From Cloacimonetes bacterium UBA6081 (GTDB lineage: Bacteria; Cloacimonadota; Cloacimonadia; Cloacimonadales; Cloacimonadaceae): a DNA stretch of 23,662 bases. Both the position numbers and the translations under genes were made by a program. Within the stretch, counting starts at the first letter, position 1, and every line of letters starts with the position of its first letter. Under the pieces are notes generated by a model, which did not search any database, was not told the DNA's origin, and was given only the letters and a program-made list of their open reading frames with translations. This document shows, piece after piece, positions 1 through 6,700 of this stretch. Location of the stretch: the NCBI GenBank assembly GCA_002428685.1, contig DIXL01000124.1, forward strand, positions 10,853-34,514. Reading direction: 5' to 3'.

Positions 1-37
1 TATCAAGGGCTGGATTCCCGCCTCTGCGGGAACGACA
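1..37 (+). repeat. Dispersed 37-bp hairpin repeat, copy 1
   Basis: This stretch recurs at 7492-7528 with a single mismatch (T/C in the loop). It contains the hairpin TTCCCGC-N4-GCGGGAA. An inverted partial copy lies at 7392-7417. Downstream of this copy come CTGTTA (41-46) and CTTGACA (59-65). These same two blocks make up the 21-bp tandem unit that follows copy 2, so the element may be larger than 37 bp and degenerate here. It looks like a REP/MITE-type intergenic repeat. The window edge may cut it. Confidence 0.75.
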
Positions 38-95
38 TTGCTGTTACGATATATGGAACTTGACAAGACACTAAACAACCAACAAGGGAGATGAA

Positions 96-422
96 ATGGG
101 CAAGAAATTCACAGTTATTGTTATGATAGCATTAGCATTGCTATTAATTCAGGGTTGCGGAAAATCCAACGCCAGGGTTGCCAAAACCGTCCAAACTTCG
201 CTGCAAAGAAACCTTAACACCGATCCGCAATACTCCAATCTCAATTTGAAAGTATCAGACCTGACCGTGGAAAAGCAAGACAGGCACAATTATCTGGGGA
301 CGGCAAAGCTGGAATATGCCAATGTAGAACACGAGGTTCCGCTGATTATAACCGTTGATGGCACAAACATAACCTGGGATTTTGCCCCGGGAGCCATGCG
401 CTTCCTTGAGGGACGGTATTGA
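96..422 (+). CDS. Small lipoprotein of unknown function
   Basis: A 108-residue protein. The N-terminus has Lys-Lys, then a hydrophobic run, then a lipobox ending Ile-Gln-Gly-Cys with the lipid-accepting Cys at about residue 21, so it should be an envelope lipoprotein; Gln at -2 is less common. The mature part (about 87 residues) is polar, with alternating beta-type segments (around 55-100) of the kind seen in small envelope sensor or pepSY/cystatin-like folds, but I do not recognise a family. The ATG follows an AAGGGAG ribosome site with good spacing. The next gene starts 231 bp downstream, across a palindromic repeat, so it is probably transcribed alone. An overlapping ORF at 382-576 is not supported. 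Confidence 0.75.
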   Translation: MGKKFTVIVMIALALLLIQGCGKSNARVAKTVQTSLQRNLNTDPQYSNLNLKVSDLTVEKQDRHNYLGTAKLEYANVEHEVPLIITVDGTNITWDFAPGAMRFLEGRY

Positions 423-519
423 CCCGAGGGGTTCTATTTGCCTGACACATTGTAGATCACACTCCGGTGGGAAGTCTTGTTGTTCATTTCCCCCAAGTTT
501 TACAATTCTTCCTTATTGG

Positions 520-588
520 CATTGCCATATCATTCCCAACTCATTCCCAATATTATTGAGAATGATATGGGAATGATATGGCAATGCA
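520..588 (+). repeat. Nested palindromic element, copy 1
   Basis: Two perfect 19-bp arms (CATTGCCATATCATTCCCA at 520-538 and its reverse complement at 568-586) surround 29 nt. The spacer itself holds a second near-palindrome, TCATTC...GAATGA around AATATTATT, so the whole can fold as a long nested hairpin. A shorter relative in the same orientation is at 16773-16830. It sits between the lipoprotein gene and the next gene and could end transcription of the lipoprotein gene, although no clear T-run follows. The rest of 423-653 shows nothing else I can support. Confidence 0.8.
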
Positions 589-653
589 AGCAAGTGCGCA
601 GCACAGCATTTTAACTTGACAGCAAAAAGAGTCTGGAAAGGAATGAAATTACT

Positions 654-1502
654 ATGAAATACTTAAGAAAAATCTTCGCATTTGTCCTTCTTTGCAGTTT
701 TGGGATACTGCAAGCCAGGGGATCCGTAAATCCTGCAACATTTTGGAAGAATGGCTATTGTTCGCAAAAAACAGTAACGGTGCCAAGTCCCGAAGCAACC
801 GCGATAAAAGCTAAAGTTGATGGAAAGTGGCAAACCTATTCTTTGGTGCAGTTTCCAGCTGTTTTTTGGCAGTGGAACCGCGAGCGCAGATTGGAATATC
901 TTGAAATATTTAGGGAAATGCTGGAAAAAGGTAGTGAAGCAACCCGCTCTCCCGAGCTTTCGGGTCCGCATAATGGAATCGTTGCCACCTATGGAGCAAA
1001 CCGCAAAGACAGCCGTTTCAAGCTAAATAACGCAGTTAAAGGCATGGGATTTCTGCCCAAACCAGAAAAAATGGCCGAAATAATTGCACGCTTGGAAAGC
1101 ACAATTGAGCTGCCTTTGGGCGATAAGCTGAACATCCTGGACAGTCTATATACCCATGCGGAAGAGATTTTCAGCGGCGACAGGTTGGTTTCGCTGGAGC
1201 TGTATTCCGAACCGGGATACACCACCCAAACCTTTTTAAATCAGATGGTTAATCCTGCCTGTGTAACCGTTTTTCTGGATATTCCCACCTACAAAGTAAA
1301 GCAGATTGCCCGCTTAATTCATCCCGATGATCCAACCCTTAGCACCTACGAAAAGCAAGCAGGCAAGTATGTGAACCTGATGCACAGCTACTTTCATGGG
1401 AAGTTCCCCCGGGATTATATGGCCGTAATATATTACAACACAGAGGTTTATGATAGTTCTCCGGGACGCAAGGATGCCCGTGGCACCAAGATAAGCCCAT
1501 AG
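654..1502 (+). CDS. Exported protein of unknown function
   Basis: A 282-residue protein with a typical Sec signal (Lys/Arg, hydrophobic residues about 7-20, then a small-residue site near Ala-Arg-Gly at 21-23). I do not recognise a family. The mature part is mostly helical and charged in the middle (about 70-100, with RERRLEYLEIFREMLEKG), and the C-terminal third has several Tyr and Pro residues. The ATG is preceded by AAGGA about 10 nt upstream. The stop lies 17 bp before hflX on the same strand, so the two may be co-transcribed. It follows a palindromic repeat, which probably separates it from the lipoprotein gene. Exported location is fairly sure; function is unknown. Confidence 0.75.
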   Translation: MKYLRKIFAFVLLCSFGILQARGSVNPATFWKNGYCSQKTVTVPSPEATAIKAKVDGKWQTYSLVQFPAVFWQWNRERRLEYLEIFREMLEKGSEATRSPELSGPHNGIVATYGANRKDSRFKLNNAVKGMGFLPKPEKMAEIIARLESTIELPLGDKLNILDSLYTHAEEIFSGDRLVSLELYSEPGYTTQTFLNQMVNPACVTVFLDIPTYKVKQIARLIHPDDPTLSTYEKQAGKYVNLMHSYFHGKFPRDYMAVIYYNTEVYDSSPGRKDARGTKISP

Positions 1503-1519
1503 AAAAATTTGGACGTAAG

Positions 1520-2857
1520 ATGAGAAAAGACGAATTTGACATATTAGACGAACTGGAAAGCGAACCAGAATCTTGGGTAGAGCTGGAAAAGGTGGAAAAA
1601 ACCGCCTTTATCGCTGCGCTTGTGCGTCAGGGAGAAACTGAAGCTGAAACCCAGGCTTCCATTAATGAAATGATCAGGCTGGCCGATACCGCCGGCATTG
1701 AAGTTTTGGGAACCTATTCACAGAAGCGCAATCAGCCCGAACGCAGCACTTTTTTTGGCATAGGTTTTCTGGAAGAAATAAGCCAAAAAATGAGGCAAGC
1801 GCAAGCTGAACTTTTGATCGTAAATGAAGAACTCAGCCCCACACAAGGCCGCAATATAGAGCGTGATTACAACATAAAAGTAATTGACCGAACCGAAGTA
1901 ATCCTCAGCATCTTCCATGACCATGCCAAAACCAAAGAAGCCAAGCTACAAGTGCGTTTGGCAGAATTGAAATATCAATTACCCCGCTTAAAAAAGTTGT
2001 GGGGTCACTTTGACAAGGAACGTGGTTCTGCTCGCTCCGCTGGTGGAAGTGCGTCCCGTGGCATGGGTGAAAAGCAAATTGAGATAGATAAACGCCTTAT
2101 CAAATTGCAAATTGGGCGTAATAACCGTGAAATTGAGCAGATAACGCATCAGAAGGAAACTCAGCGCAAACAACGCGAAAAGACCCGTAAAATTTGTCTG
2201 GTTGGCTATACAAATGCTGGGAAATCCACCCTGTTCAACCGTTTGACCCAAGCAGGAGTTCTGGTGGAGGACAAGCTATTTGCCACGCTGGATTCCACTT
2301 CCAGGCAACTAAAACTTTCCACCGGACATCCCATTGTGCTGTCTGATACAGTGGGTTTTATTTCGAAGCTGCCTCACCATTTGGTGGCATCATTCAGGGC
2401 TACCCTGATGGAAGTGCAGGATGCGGATTTGCTGCTGCACATGGTGGATGTATCGGATGACCGCTTTGAATACTACATTGAGGAAGTGGACAACGTTCTC
2501 AGCCAGATTAAAGCAGATGCCATCCCACAAATATTAGTGTTTAACAAAATTGATCGTATGACGGATCAATATATCAGTCTGCTGGTGCGAAGATTTCCCG
2601 AATCAGCGTTTATATCTGCGTCCCAAGACATAAATATCGGAACGCTACTGGCCAAGATGGAAAACAAGGTTTTGGGTAACAGCAGCGTTAAACTACGCTT
2701 ACCCTACGATAAAACAGCACTGGTGTCCAAATTGCACGAAATTGCCGTGATTAAAAGCGAAGAATACCTTGAAGATGGCATCTATCTGGAGGTGGAGATT
2801 AGCGGAGATGATAAGCATCTGGTGGAGGAGTTTTTTTCAGTGAGAGCTTTGCAGTGA
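1520..2857 (+). CDS. hflX: Ribosome-associated GTPase HflX
   Basis: HflX binds the 50S subunit and splits stalled or stressed ribosomes using GTP. The 445-residue protein has the HflX N-terminal domain: the glycine-rich FGIGFLEEI region near 75-85, then ELSPTQGRNIE and KVIDRTEVILSIF, and a GMGEKQIEIDKR linker replacing the usual GPGETQ form. A canonical GTPase domain follows: G1 GYTNAGKST at 229-237, G3 DTVGF at 276-280, G4 NKID at 342-345, and an SA-type G5. Length suits the family. The last six residues (SVRALQ) and the stop codon are encoded by the first units of the 14-bp tandem repeat that follows, so the native C-terminus has apparently been replaced or extended. The ribosome site (GGACGTAAG) is weak. 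A stop-to-start gap of 17 bp links it to the exported-protein gene. Confidence 0.95.
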   Translation: MRKDEFDILDELESEPESWVELEKVEKTAFIAALVRQGETEAETQASINEMIRLADTAGIEVLGTYSQKRNQPERSTFFGIGFLEEISQKMRQAQAELLIVNEELSPTQGRNIERDYNIKVIDRTEVILSIFHDHAKTKEAKLQVRLAELKYQLPRLKKLWGHFDKERGSARSAGGSASRGMGEKQIEIDKRLIKLQIGRNNREIEQITHQKETQRKQREKTRKICLVGYTNAGKSTLFNRLTQAGVLVEDKLFATLDSTSRQLKLSTGHPIVLSDTVGFISKLPHHLVASFRATLMEVQDADLLLHMVDVSDDRFEYYIEEVDNVLSQIKADAIPQILVFNKIDRMTDQYISLLVRRFPESAFISASQDINIGTLLAKMENKVLGNSSVKLRLPYDKTALVSKLHEIAVIKSEEYLEDGIYLEVEISGDDKHLVEEFFSVRALQ

Positions 2858-2936
2858 GAGCTTCGCAGTGAGAGCTTTGCAGTGAGAGCTTCGCAGTGAG
2901 AGCTTCGCAGTGAGAGCTTCGCAGTGAGAGCTTCAC
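2839..2936 (+). repeat. 14-bp tandem array (7 units), left arm of S23 cassette
   Basis: Seven consecutive 14-bp units of AGTGAGAGCTTYGC type (the last ends CAC), with no spacers, so it is not a CRISPR. An eighth partial unit runs straight into the AGGAGG ribosome site of the four-helix-bundle gene. The first units overlap the 3' end of hflX. The same unit occurs inverted at 3352-3464 on the other side of the small gene, making a composite inverted repeat about 400 bp apart. Fourteen is not a multiple of three, so the array does not encode a peptide repeat. Confidence 0.95.
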
Positions 2937-2953
2937 AGTGAGGAGGATATGTA

Positions 2954-3319
2954 ATGACACATAGAGATTTAGATGTTTATAAGCAAAGCATAAAGCTGGT
3001 GAGCGATATTTATCTACTGACCAGAGGTTTTCCCAAGTTCGAGATGTTTGGATTGTCCTCGCAAATGCAGAAAGCAGCAGTCTCTATACCAAGTAATATC
3101 GCTGAGGGTGCTTCGCGCAATGGAACAAAGGAGTACATTCACTTCATTTCAATATCAATAGGCTCAGCCTCTGAATTGGAAACACAACTGCAAATCTGTT
3201 TTAATCTCGGTTACTGTGTGAATAATTCAATGCTTAGCAATCTTCTTGATGATGTAGGTAGTATTAGAGCTAAGCTAATCCAAATGATGAAATCTCTTGA
3301 AAAGCGACTTCATCAATAA
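2954..3319 (+). CDS. Four-helix-bundle protein, S23/Avd-like
   Basis: A 121-residue protein of the four-helix-bundle family (TIGR02436 type), named after ORFs in intervening sequences of 23S rRNA genes and related in fold to Avd of diversity-generating retroelements. Family signatures visible are LDVYKQSIKLV (helix 1, about 6-16), FPKFEMFGLSSQMQKAAVSIPSNIAEG (26-52, the most conserved block), a Lys-Glu-Tyr-x-x-F helix near 59-70, and two further amphipathic helices to the C-terminus. No catalytic motif is expected; Avd-type proteins bind nucleic acid or partner proteins. AGGAGG at 2941-2946 is 7 nt from the ATG and is joined directly to the tandem array. No reverse transcriptase or variable repeat lies nearby, so a DGR role is not supported here. 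Inverted 14-bp arrays on both sides suggest it is the cargo or coding part of a small mobile unit (inference). Confidence 0.9.
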   Translation: MTHRDLDVYKQSIKLVSDIYLLTRGFPKFEMFGLSSQMQKAAVSIPSNIAEGASRNGTKEYIHFISISIGSASELETQLQICFNLGYCVNNSMLSNLLDDVGSIRAKLIQMMKSLEKRLHQ

Positions 3320-3351
3320 AACCATCAATTATTACTGCTTCAGTGCTCACT

Positions 3352-3464
3352 GCCGTAGGCTCTCACTGTGAAACTCTCACTGCGAAGCTCTCACTGCGAG
3401 CTCTCACTGCAAAGCTCTCACTGCATAGCTCTCACTGCGAAGCTCTCACTGCGAAGCTCTCACC
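3352..3464 (-). repeat. 14-bp tandem array (8 units), inverted right arm of S23 cassette
   Basis: Eight units of the reverse complement of the left array (GCGAAGCTCTCACT type). Six are 14 bp, one is 13 and the outermost is 16. More degenerate pieces begin at about 3341. Units are more divergent here (GTGAAA, GCGAG, GCAAAG and GCATAG variants) than in the left arm. The array ends exactly one base before the TAG of ctfB. With the left arm it could pair into a long stem with the small gene in the loop, and it lies between the convergent hflX and ctfB ends, where it might also terminate transcription. Confidence 0.93.
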
Positions 3465-4118
3465 CTAAAAATACTTCACAACCTCCGGAATATTAAGCTC
3501 TGCTGCTGTTGCTTTCACTACTTCGTCAATAGTTAACCCTTCGGCAATTTCCTTTAGCACCAAGCCTTGCCGGCTTACTTCAATCACGGCCATATCAGTG
3601 ATAATCACGCTGACCTTACCTTTGGCAGTAAGGGGCAGGCTACATTCTTTCAGCACTTTGGAATTGCCGTTTTTATCGCAATGCTCCATTGCTACAATCA
3701 CTTTCTTGGCTCCGGTTACAAGGTCCATAGCTCCCCCCATGCCGGGGACCATTTTGCCCGGAATCATCCAATTGGCCAGATTTCCTTGCGCATCCACTTG
3801 CAGGGCACCTAAAACTGTGATGTCGATATGACCACCCCGAATAATGGCAAAACTTGTAGCACTATCAAAGAAACTGGCTCCGGCAAGCGCAGTTATAAAC
3901 CCCCCACCAGCATTAATCATATCTTGGTCTTCCGTTCCTGTTTCAGGGCTGGGACCTACTCCCAACATACCATTTTCGGATTGAAACACCACATGCACAC
4001 CTGCTGGAATAAAGTTTACGGCTTCGGTAGGCAAACCGATACCCAGGTTTACAAAGTCACCATCTTTCAGTTCCTTGGCGATGCGTGCGCCAATCATTGC
4101 TCTTTTATCTTGCGCCAT
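3465..4118 (-). CDS. ctfB: 3-oxoacid / butyrate-acetoacetate CoA-transferase, subunit B
   Basis: Beta subunit of a class I CoA-transferase, which moves CoA between an acyl-CoA and a carboxylate such as acetoacetate, butyrate or succinate. In a fermenter it would serve ketone-body or short-chain fatty-acid metabolism in the cytoplasm. The 217-residue protein has the family active-site block FQSENGMLGVGP, with catalytic Glu at 48, and the NLGIGLP loop at 24-30; its length is typical. Its start overlaps the end of subunit A by 14 bp, implying translational coupling. The acyl specificity (CtfB, AtoA and ScoB are close homologues) cannot be told from sequence alone. The stop codon is directly flanked by the inverted 14-bp array. 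Confidence 0.92.
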   Translation of the reverse strand: MAQDKRAMIGARIAKELKDGDFVNLGIGLPTEAVNFIPAGVHVVFQSENGMLGVGPSPETGTEDQDMINAGGGFITALAGASFFDSATSFAIIRGGHIDITVLGALQVDAQGNLANWMIPGKMVPGMGGAMDLVTGAKKVIVAMEHCDKNGNSKVLKECSLPLTAKGKVSVIITDMAVIEVSRQGLVLKEIAEGLTIDEVVKATAAELNIPEVVKYF

Positions 4119-4776
4119 TATTGTTCTCCTTGCTAAGCACCAAGTAATTTACAAATACTCCGGGGGTTATCACATCTTCCGGATCAAGCTGCCCCGTTTC
4201 CACAATTTCATCCACTTCGGCAATGGTGATTTTCCCGGCCATAGCCATAATGGGATTGCTGTTACGTGCTGTTTTGCGATAGGTGAGATTTCCCATTTTA
4301 TCGGCTTTGTGTGCTCTGATAAGGGCAAAGTCGCTGGCGATGGCGGGTTCCAGAATATAATCTTTGCCTTCAATAGCAATAATCTGTTTGCCTTCTTGCA
4401 CCACCGTTCCCAATCCAGTGGGAGTAAGGACTCCACCCAAACCTGCGCCAAAAGAGCGCACGCGCTCCATCAAAGTTCCCTGCGGAACCAGCTCGATGGC
4501 TATTTCGCCAGCATTCATCTGTGCTTGAATGGCTTTATTGGTTCCCAAGTGAGAAACCTGCGCGCTGCTGATCATGTGGTTTACCACCAGTTTTCCCACT
4601 CCGCGGTTTTCCCAATCGGAGGCTATCACGATCATATGCAAATCCTGGACACCAAGCTCCACCATGGCATCAATAATGGTTTCTGGGGCTCCCACAGCCA
4701 GGAAACCTCCTATGGCTATGCGGGCTTTGGGCTTTATCATGGCAGCCGCAGCGGCTGCACTAATGATTTTTACCAT
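4105..4776 (-). CDS. ctfA: 3-oxoacid / butyrate-acetoacetate CoA-transferase, subunit A
   Basis: Alpha subunit of the same class I CoA-transferase; with subunit B it forms the active heteromer. The 223-residue protein carries the family signature GGFLAVGAP near residues 23-31, a GLGG segment in the middle, and the late block DPEDVITPGVFVNYLV typical of CtfA/AtoD/ScoA. Length is usual. The ATG has AGGAG about 5 nt upstream. It lies 22 bp after the response-regulator gene and overlaps ctfB, so all three probably share a transcript starting further upstream. Subunit identity is firm; substrate is not. Confidence 0.92.
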   Translation of the reverse strand: MVKIISAAAAAAMIKPKARIAIGGFLAVGAPETIIDAMVELGVQDLHMIVIASDWENRGVGKLVVNHMISSAQVSHLGTNKAIQAQMNAGEIAIELVPQGTLMERVRSFGAGLGGVLTPTGLGTVVQEGKQIIAIEGKDYILEPAIASDFALIRAHKADKMGNLTYRKTARNSNPIMAMAGKITIAEVDEIVETGQLDPEDVITPGVFVNYLVLSKENNNGAR

Positions 4777-4798
4777 TTTAACTCCTATATGTATTTTA

Positions 4799-5884
4799 TT
4801 AATCTAACTCGAACAAAAGCTCTTTTGCCGAAGGTTTATGGCTTAGCGGCTCAATAATGGCGCGGTAGTTTTCGCAGAACATCTTACCAATTTCGGGATC
4901 AAACTGAATGCCCAAATGGGCCTTGATCTCCAGGCTGGCGGACAGAGGATCAAAGTTTTTGCGGTAGGCACGCTGACTGGTCATGGCATCGTAAGAATCG
5001 GCAATGGCCACAATTCTGGCCAAAGGCGAGATCTGAATACCTTTTTTTCCATAAGGATAGCCGCCTCCCCCATACCATTCGTGGTGCTGTAAAATGATGT
5101 CATGAATTTCTACCGGCAAACCTATGGGGGCTATGATTCTTTCACCGATAATGGGGTGCTGTTTAATCAATTCGTATTCACTCTCGGTAAGCGTGTTATC
5201 TTTGGTCAGCAGGGTTTTATAGATGCCAATTTTCCCCAAATCATGCAGTAAAGCTCCAATGCGCAGTAGTTTCAAATCCTCGATATCCAGCTTTAGCAAT
5301 CTGCCCATCATTACGCCAACCAAGGTAACCCTTTCAGAATGTCCGCGGGTATAAACATCGTTGGCTTCCACCGCATTTACCATGGCATGGATGGTATTTA
5401 GATAGTGCTTTTCCAGCTTGTTTTTGGCGGCAAGCAGTTCGGAAGTGCGTTCTTCCACCAGATTTTCCAGGTGATTACGGTAGCTTTCGTTCTGGATAAG
5501 TAGTTGATTCTTTTGCAGGGCTTGTTTTACCGCGATGTGCAATTCGGCAAGTTCAAAGGGTTTACGCAGGAAGTCAAAGGCTCCCAACTGAATTGCAGTC
5601 CGCATTCTTTCCTGATCAGGCTCGCCGGTAATAAGCACAACCGGCACATTGGGATCGGTTTTGGCAATTGTGCCCAATACATCCAGGCCGCTTAGCCCCG
5701 GCATCATAATATCGGAAATAACCAGATTAAATTCTGCTGATTGCATTATTGCGATTGCATCATGAGGGTCATTACAAACAGTTATGGCGTATGAGGGCTC
5801 GGCTTTCAAGCTCATGCGGATACCATCCAGCATAGCAAGATCGTCATCCAACACTAATATGTGTTTTTTTCTTTTATCCATCAT
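4799..5884 (-). CDS. Response regulator with HD-GYP domain, probable c-di-GMP phosphodiesterase
   Basis: A 361-residue protein. The REC domain (1-125) has acidic residues DDD at 13-15, phosphoacceptor Asp58 (SDIMMPG) and conserved Lys108 (RKPF). A helical, probably coiled-coil linker follows (about 128-165), then an HD-GYP domain (about 168-350): HSERV at 182-186, HDLGK at 214-218, HP at 243, HHE at 267-269, GYP at 275-277 and ADSYDAMTS near 295-303. The metal and catalytic residues expected of active enzymes are present, though the loop before GYP reads GGGG where many members have DG. It should hydrolyse cyclic di-GMP when phosphorylated; the partner histidine kinase is not in the window. 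The start is one of two adjacent ATGs with no strong ribosome site. It follows SRAP by 7 bp and precedes ctfA by 22 bp, an odd operon partner for fermentative genes. Confidence 0.9.
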   Translation of the reverse strand: MMDKRKKHILVLDDDLAMLDGIRMSLKAEPSYAITVCNDPHDAIAIMQSAEFNLVISDIMMPGLSGLDVLGTIAKTDPNVPVVLITGEPDQERMRTAIQLGAFDFLRKPFELAELHIAVKQALQKNQLLIQNESYRNHLENLVEERTSELLAAKNKLEKHYLNTIHAMVNAVEANDVYTRGHSERVTLVGVMMGRLLKLDIEDLKLLRIGALLHDLGKIGIYKTLLTKDNTLTESEYELIKQHPIIGERIIAPIGLPVEIHDIILQHHEWYGGGGYPYGKKGIQISPLARIVAIADSYDAMTSQRAYRKNFDPLSASLEIKAHLGIQFDPEIGKMFCENYRAIIEPLSHKPSAKELLFELD

Positions 5885-5891
5885 TTATTAC

Positions 5892-6599
5892 TCAATTACT
5901 TAAGGAGAATATATCTTCCTGTGCTATTGCACTTTCTGCCTTTTGCAGACATTCTGGGCTGTTATTGTTTATGCTGTTTACATATTTGCTAACTGGATAA
6001 TAGCTCAGATTAACATCTGAATTGCTCACCAGTAATGAGTTTAACAATTTAGGGTCTTGGTTTGCCGGATTCAGCCAAGCATCCCAGGTAATGGAATCAA
6101 GCATCAAAGGCATCCTGTGATGAATGGGCTTCATTATCTCGTTAGAATCGGTGGTAATAATCCCCAGCGAAGGAACATAGCTGCCGTCTGCTCCCGTCCA
6201 AAGGTCATAAATCCCTGCCATATAAATCAAATCATTATCAACGGCATGGATGAAGAATGGCTGTTTATCGCTGGTACGCCATTCGTAAAACCCAGTGGCA
6301 GGAACCAGACAACGCCGGCGGATAAAGGAGGCTTTAAAACTTGGCTTCTCCAAAATGCTTTCGCTGCGCACGTTGATCAGCACTTTATCCGGTATTTCCT
6401 TCATCCAGGAAGGTATAAGCCCCCAGCGGAAAAACCCCAAATACCGGATATCTGCCTTGGCTACAATGGCCACAACAGTCTGCGAAGGCGCAACGTTGTA
6501 GTTAAGCTCAAGCTGGTCGCTTGTTTGCTGTAGCTTCAATTCGTCCGTCAGTTTTTTTAGCTGGTCATGCTTTATCACTTGCGCAAATCTTCCGCACAT
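5892..6599 (-). CDS. SRAP-domain abasic-site protein (HMCES/YedK family)
   Basis: Proteins of this family crosslink covalently to abasic sites in single-stranded DNA through Cys2, protecting them from cleavage. The start chosen is the ATG giving MCGRF: Cys2 must become the N-terminus for the chemistry, and AGGAG lies 6 nt upstream. A longer in-frame reading adds 66 unrelated residues and is rejected. The 235-residue protein shows NYNVAPSQ (33-40), RWGLIPSW (58-65), NVRSE (76-80), VPATGFYEW with Glu106, and HHRMP with His161. These match the E. coli YedK catalytic set Cys2/Asn75/Glu105/His160 with a one-residue shift. It diverges from nth across about 100 bp and is followed by the response-regulator gene after 7 bp. 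Confidence 0.93.
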   Translation of the reverse strand: MCGRFAQVIKHDQLKKLTDELKLQQTSDQLELNYNVAPSQTVVAIVAKADIRYLGFFRWGLIPSWMKEIPDKVLINVRSESILEKPSFKASFIRRRCLVPATGFYEWRTSDKQPFFIHAVDNDLIYMAGIYDLWTGADGSYVPSLGIITTDSNEIMKPIHHRMPLMLDSITWDAWLNPANQDPKLLNSLLVSNSDVNLSYYPVSKYVNSINNNSPECLQKAESAIAQEDIFSLSN

Positions 6600-6656
6600 T
6601 GGATACTCCTTTATCGTTGACAAGATTTGCGAGTGCGGGATTTCATGCAACATATT

Positions 6657-6684
6657 TTTTAGCTGGTGGAGCACCAGGCTAAAA
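6657..6684 (+). promoter_or_regulatory. Hairpin in the nth leader, next to the ribosome site
   Basis: TTTTAGCTGGTG (6657-6668), a 3-nt loop GAG, then CACCAGGCTAAAA (6672-6684) form a 12-bp stem with one bulged C. It ends only 2 nt before the AGAAGGAG ribosome site of nth. No T-run follows on either strand, so an ordinary terminator is unlikely. It could affect nth translation or be a cruciform in the divergent SRAP/nth region. Role is inference. Confidence 0.45.
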
Positions 6685-6686
6685 GC

Positions 6687-6694
6687 AGAAGGAG
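6687..6694 (+). promoter_or_regulatory. Ribosome site supporting the TTG start of nth
   Basis: AGAAGGAG ends 6 nt before the TTG at 6701. The next in-frame ATG is at 6728 and has no comparable site, so the TTG start is preferred. Confidence 0.6.
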
Positions 6695-6700
6695 AAAGCT

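Noticed and set aside
60..65. TTGACA upstream of the lipoprotein gene as a promoter
   Set aside because: No acceptable -10 hexamer at 16-18 bp and the hexamer belongs to a repeat-related block.
382..576. Short + strand ORF overlapping the lipoprotein end
   Set aside because: Overlaps a well-supported gene, runs into the palindromic repeat, and its composition is unlike a protein.
2839..2936. Possible CRISPR array
   Set aside because: Units are contiguous 14-mers with no spacers and no cas genes nearby; the same reasoning excludes 3352-3464 and 7528-7716.
2954..3319. Diversity-generating retroelement
   Set aside because: The four-helix-bundle protein resembles Avd, but no reverse transcriptase, template repeat or variable target repeat is in the window.
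4075..4857. 260-residue + strand ORF over ctfA
   Set aside because: Antisense to ctfA with its intact CoA-transferase signatures; no family resemblance.
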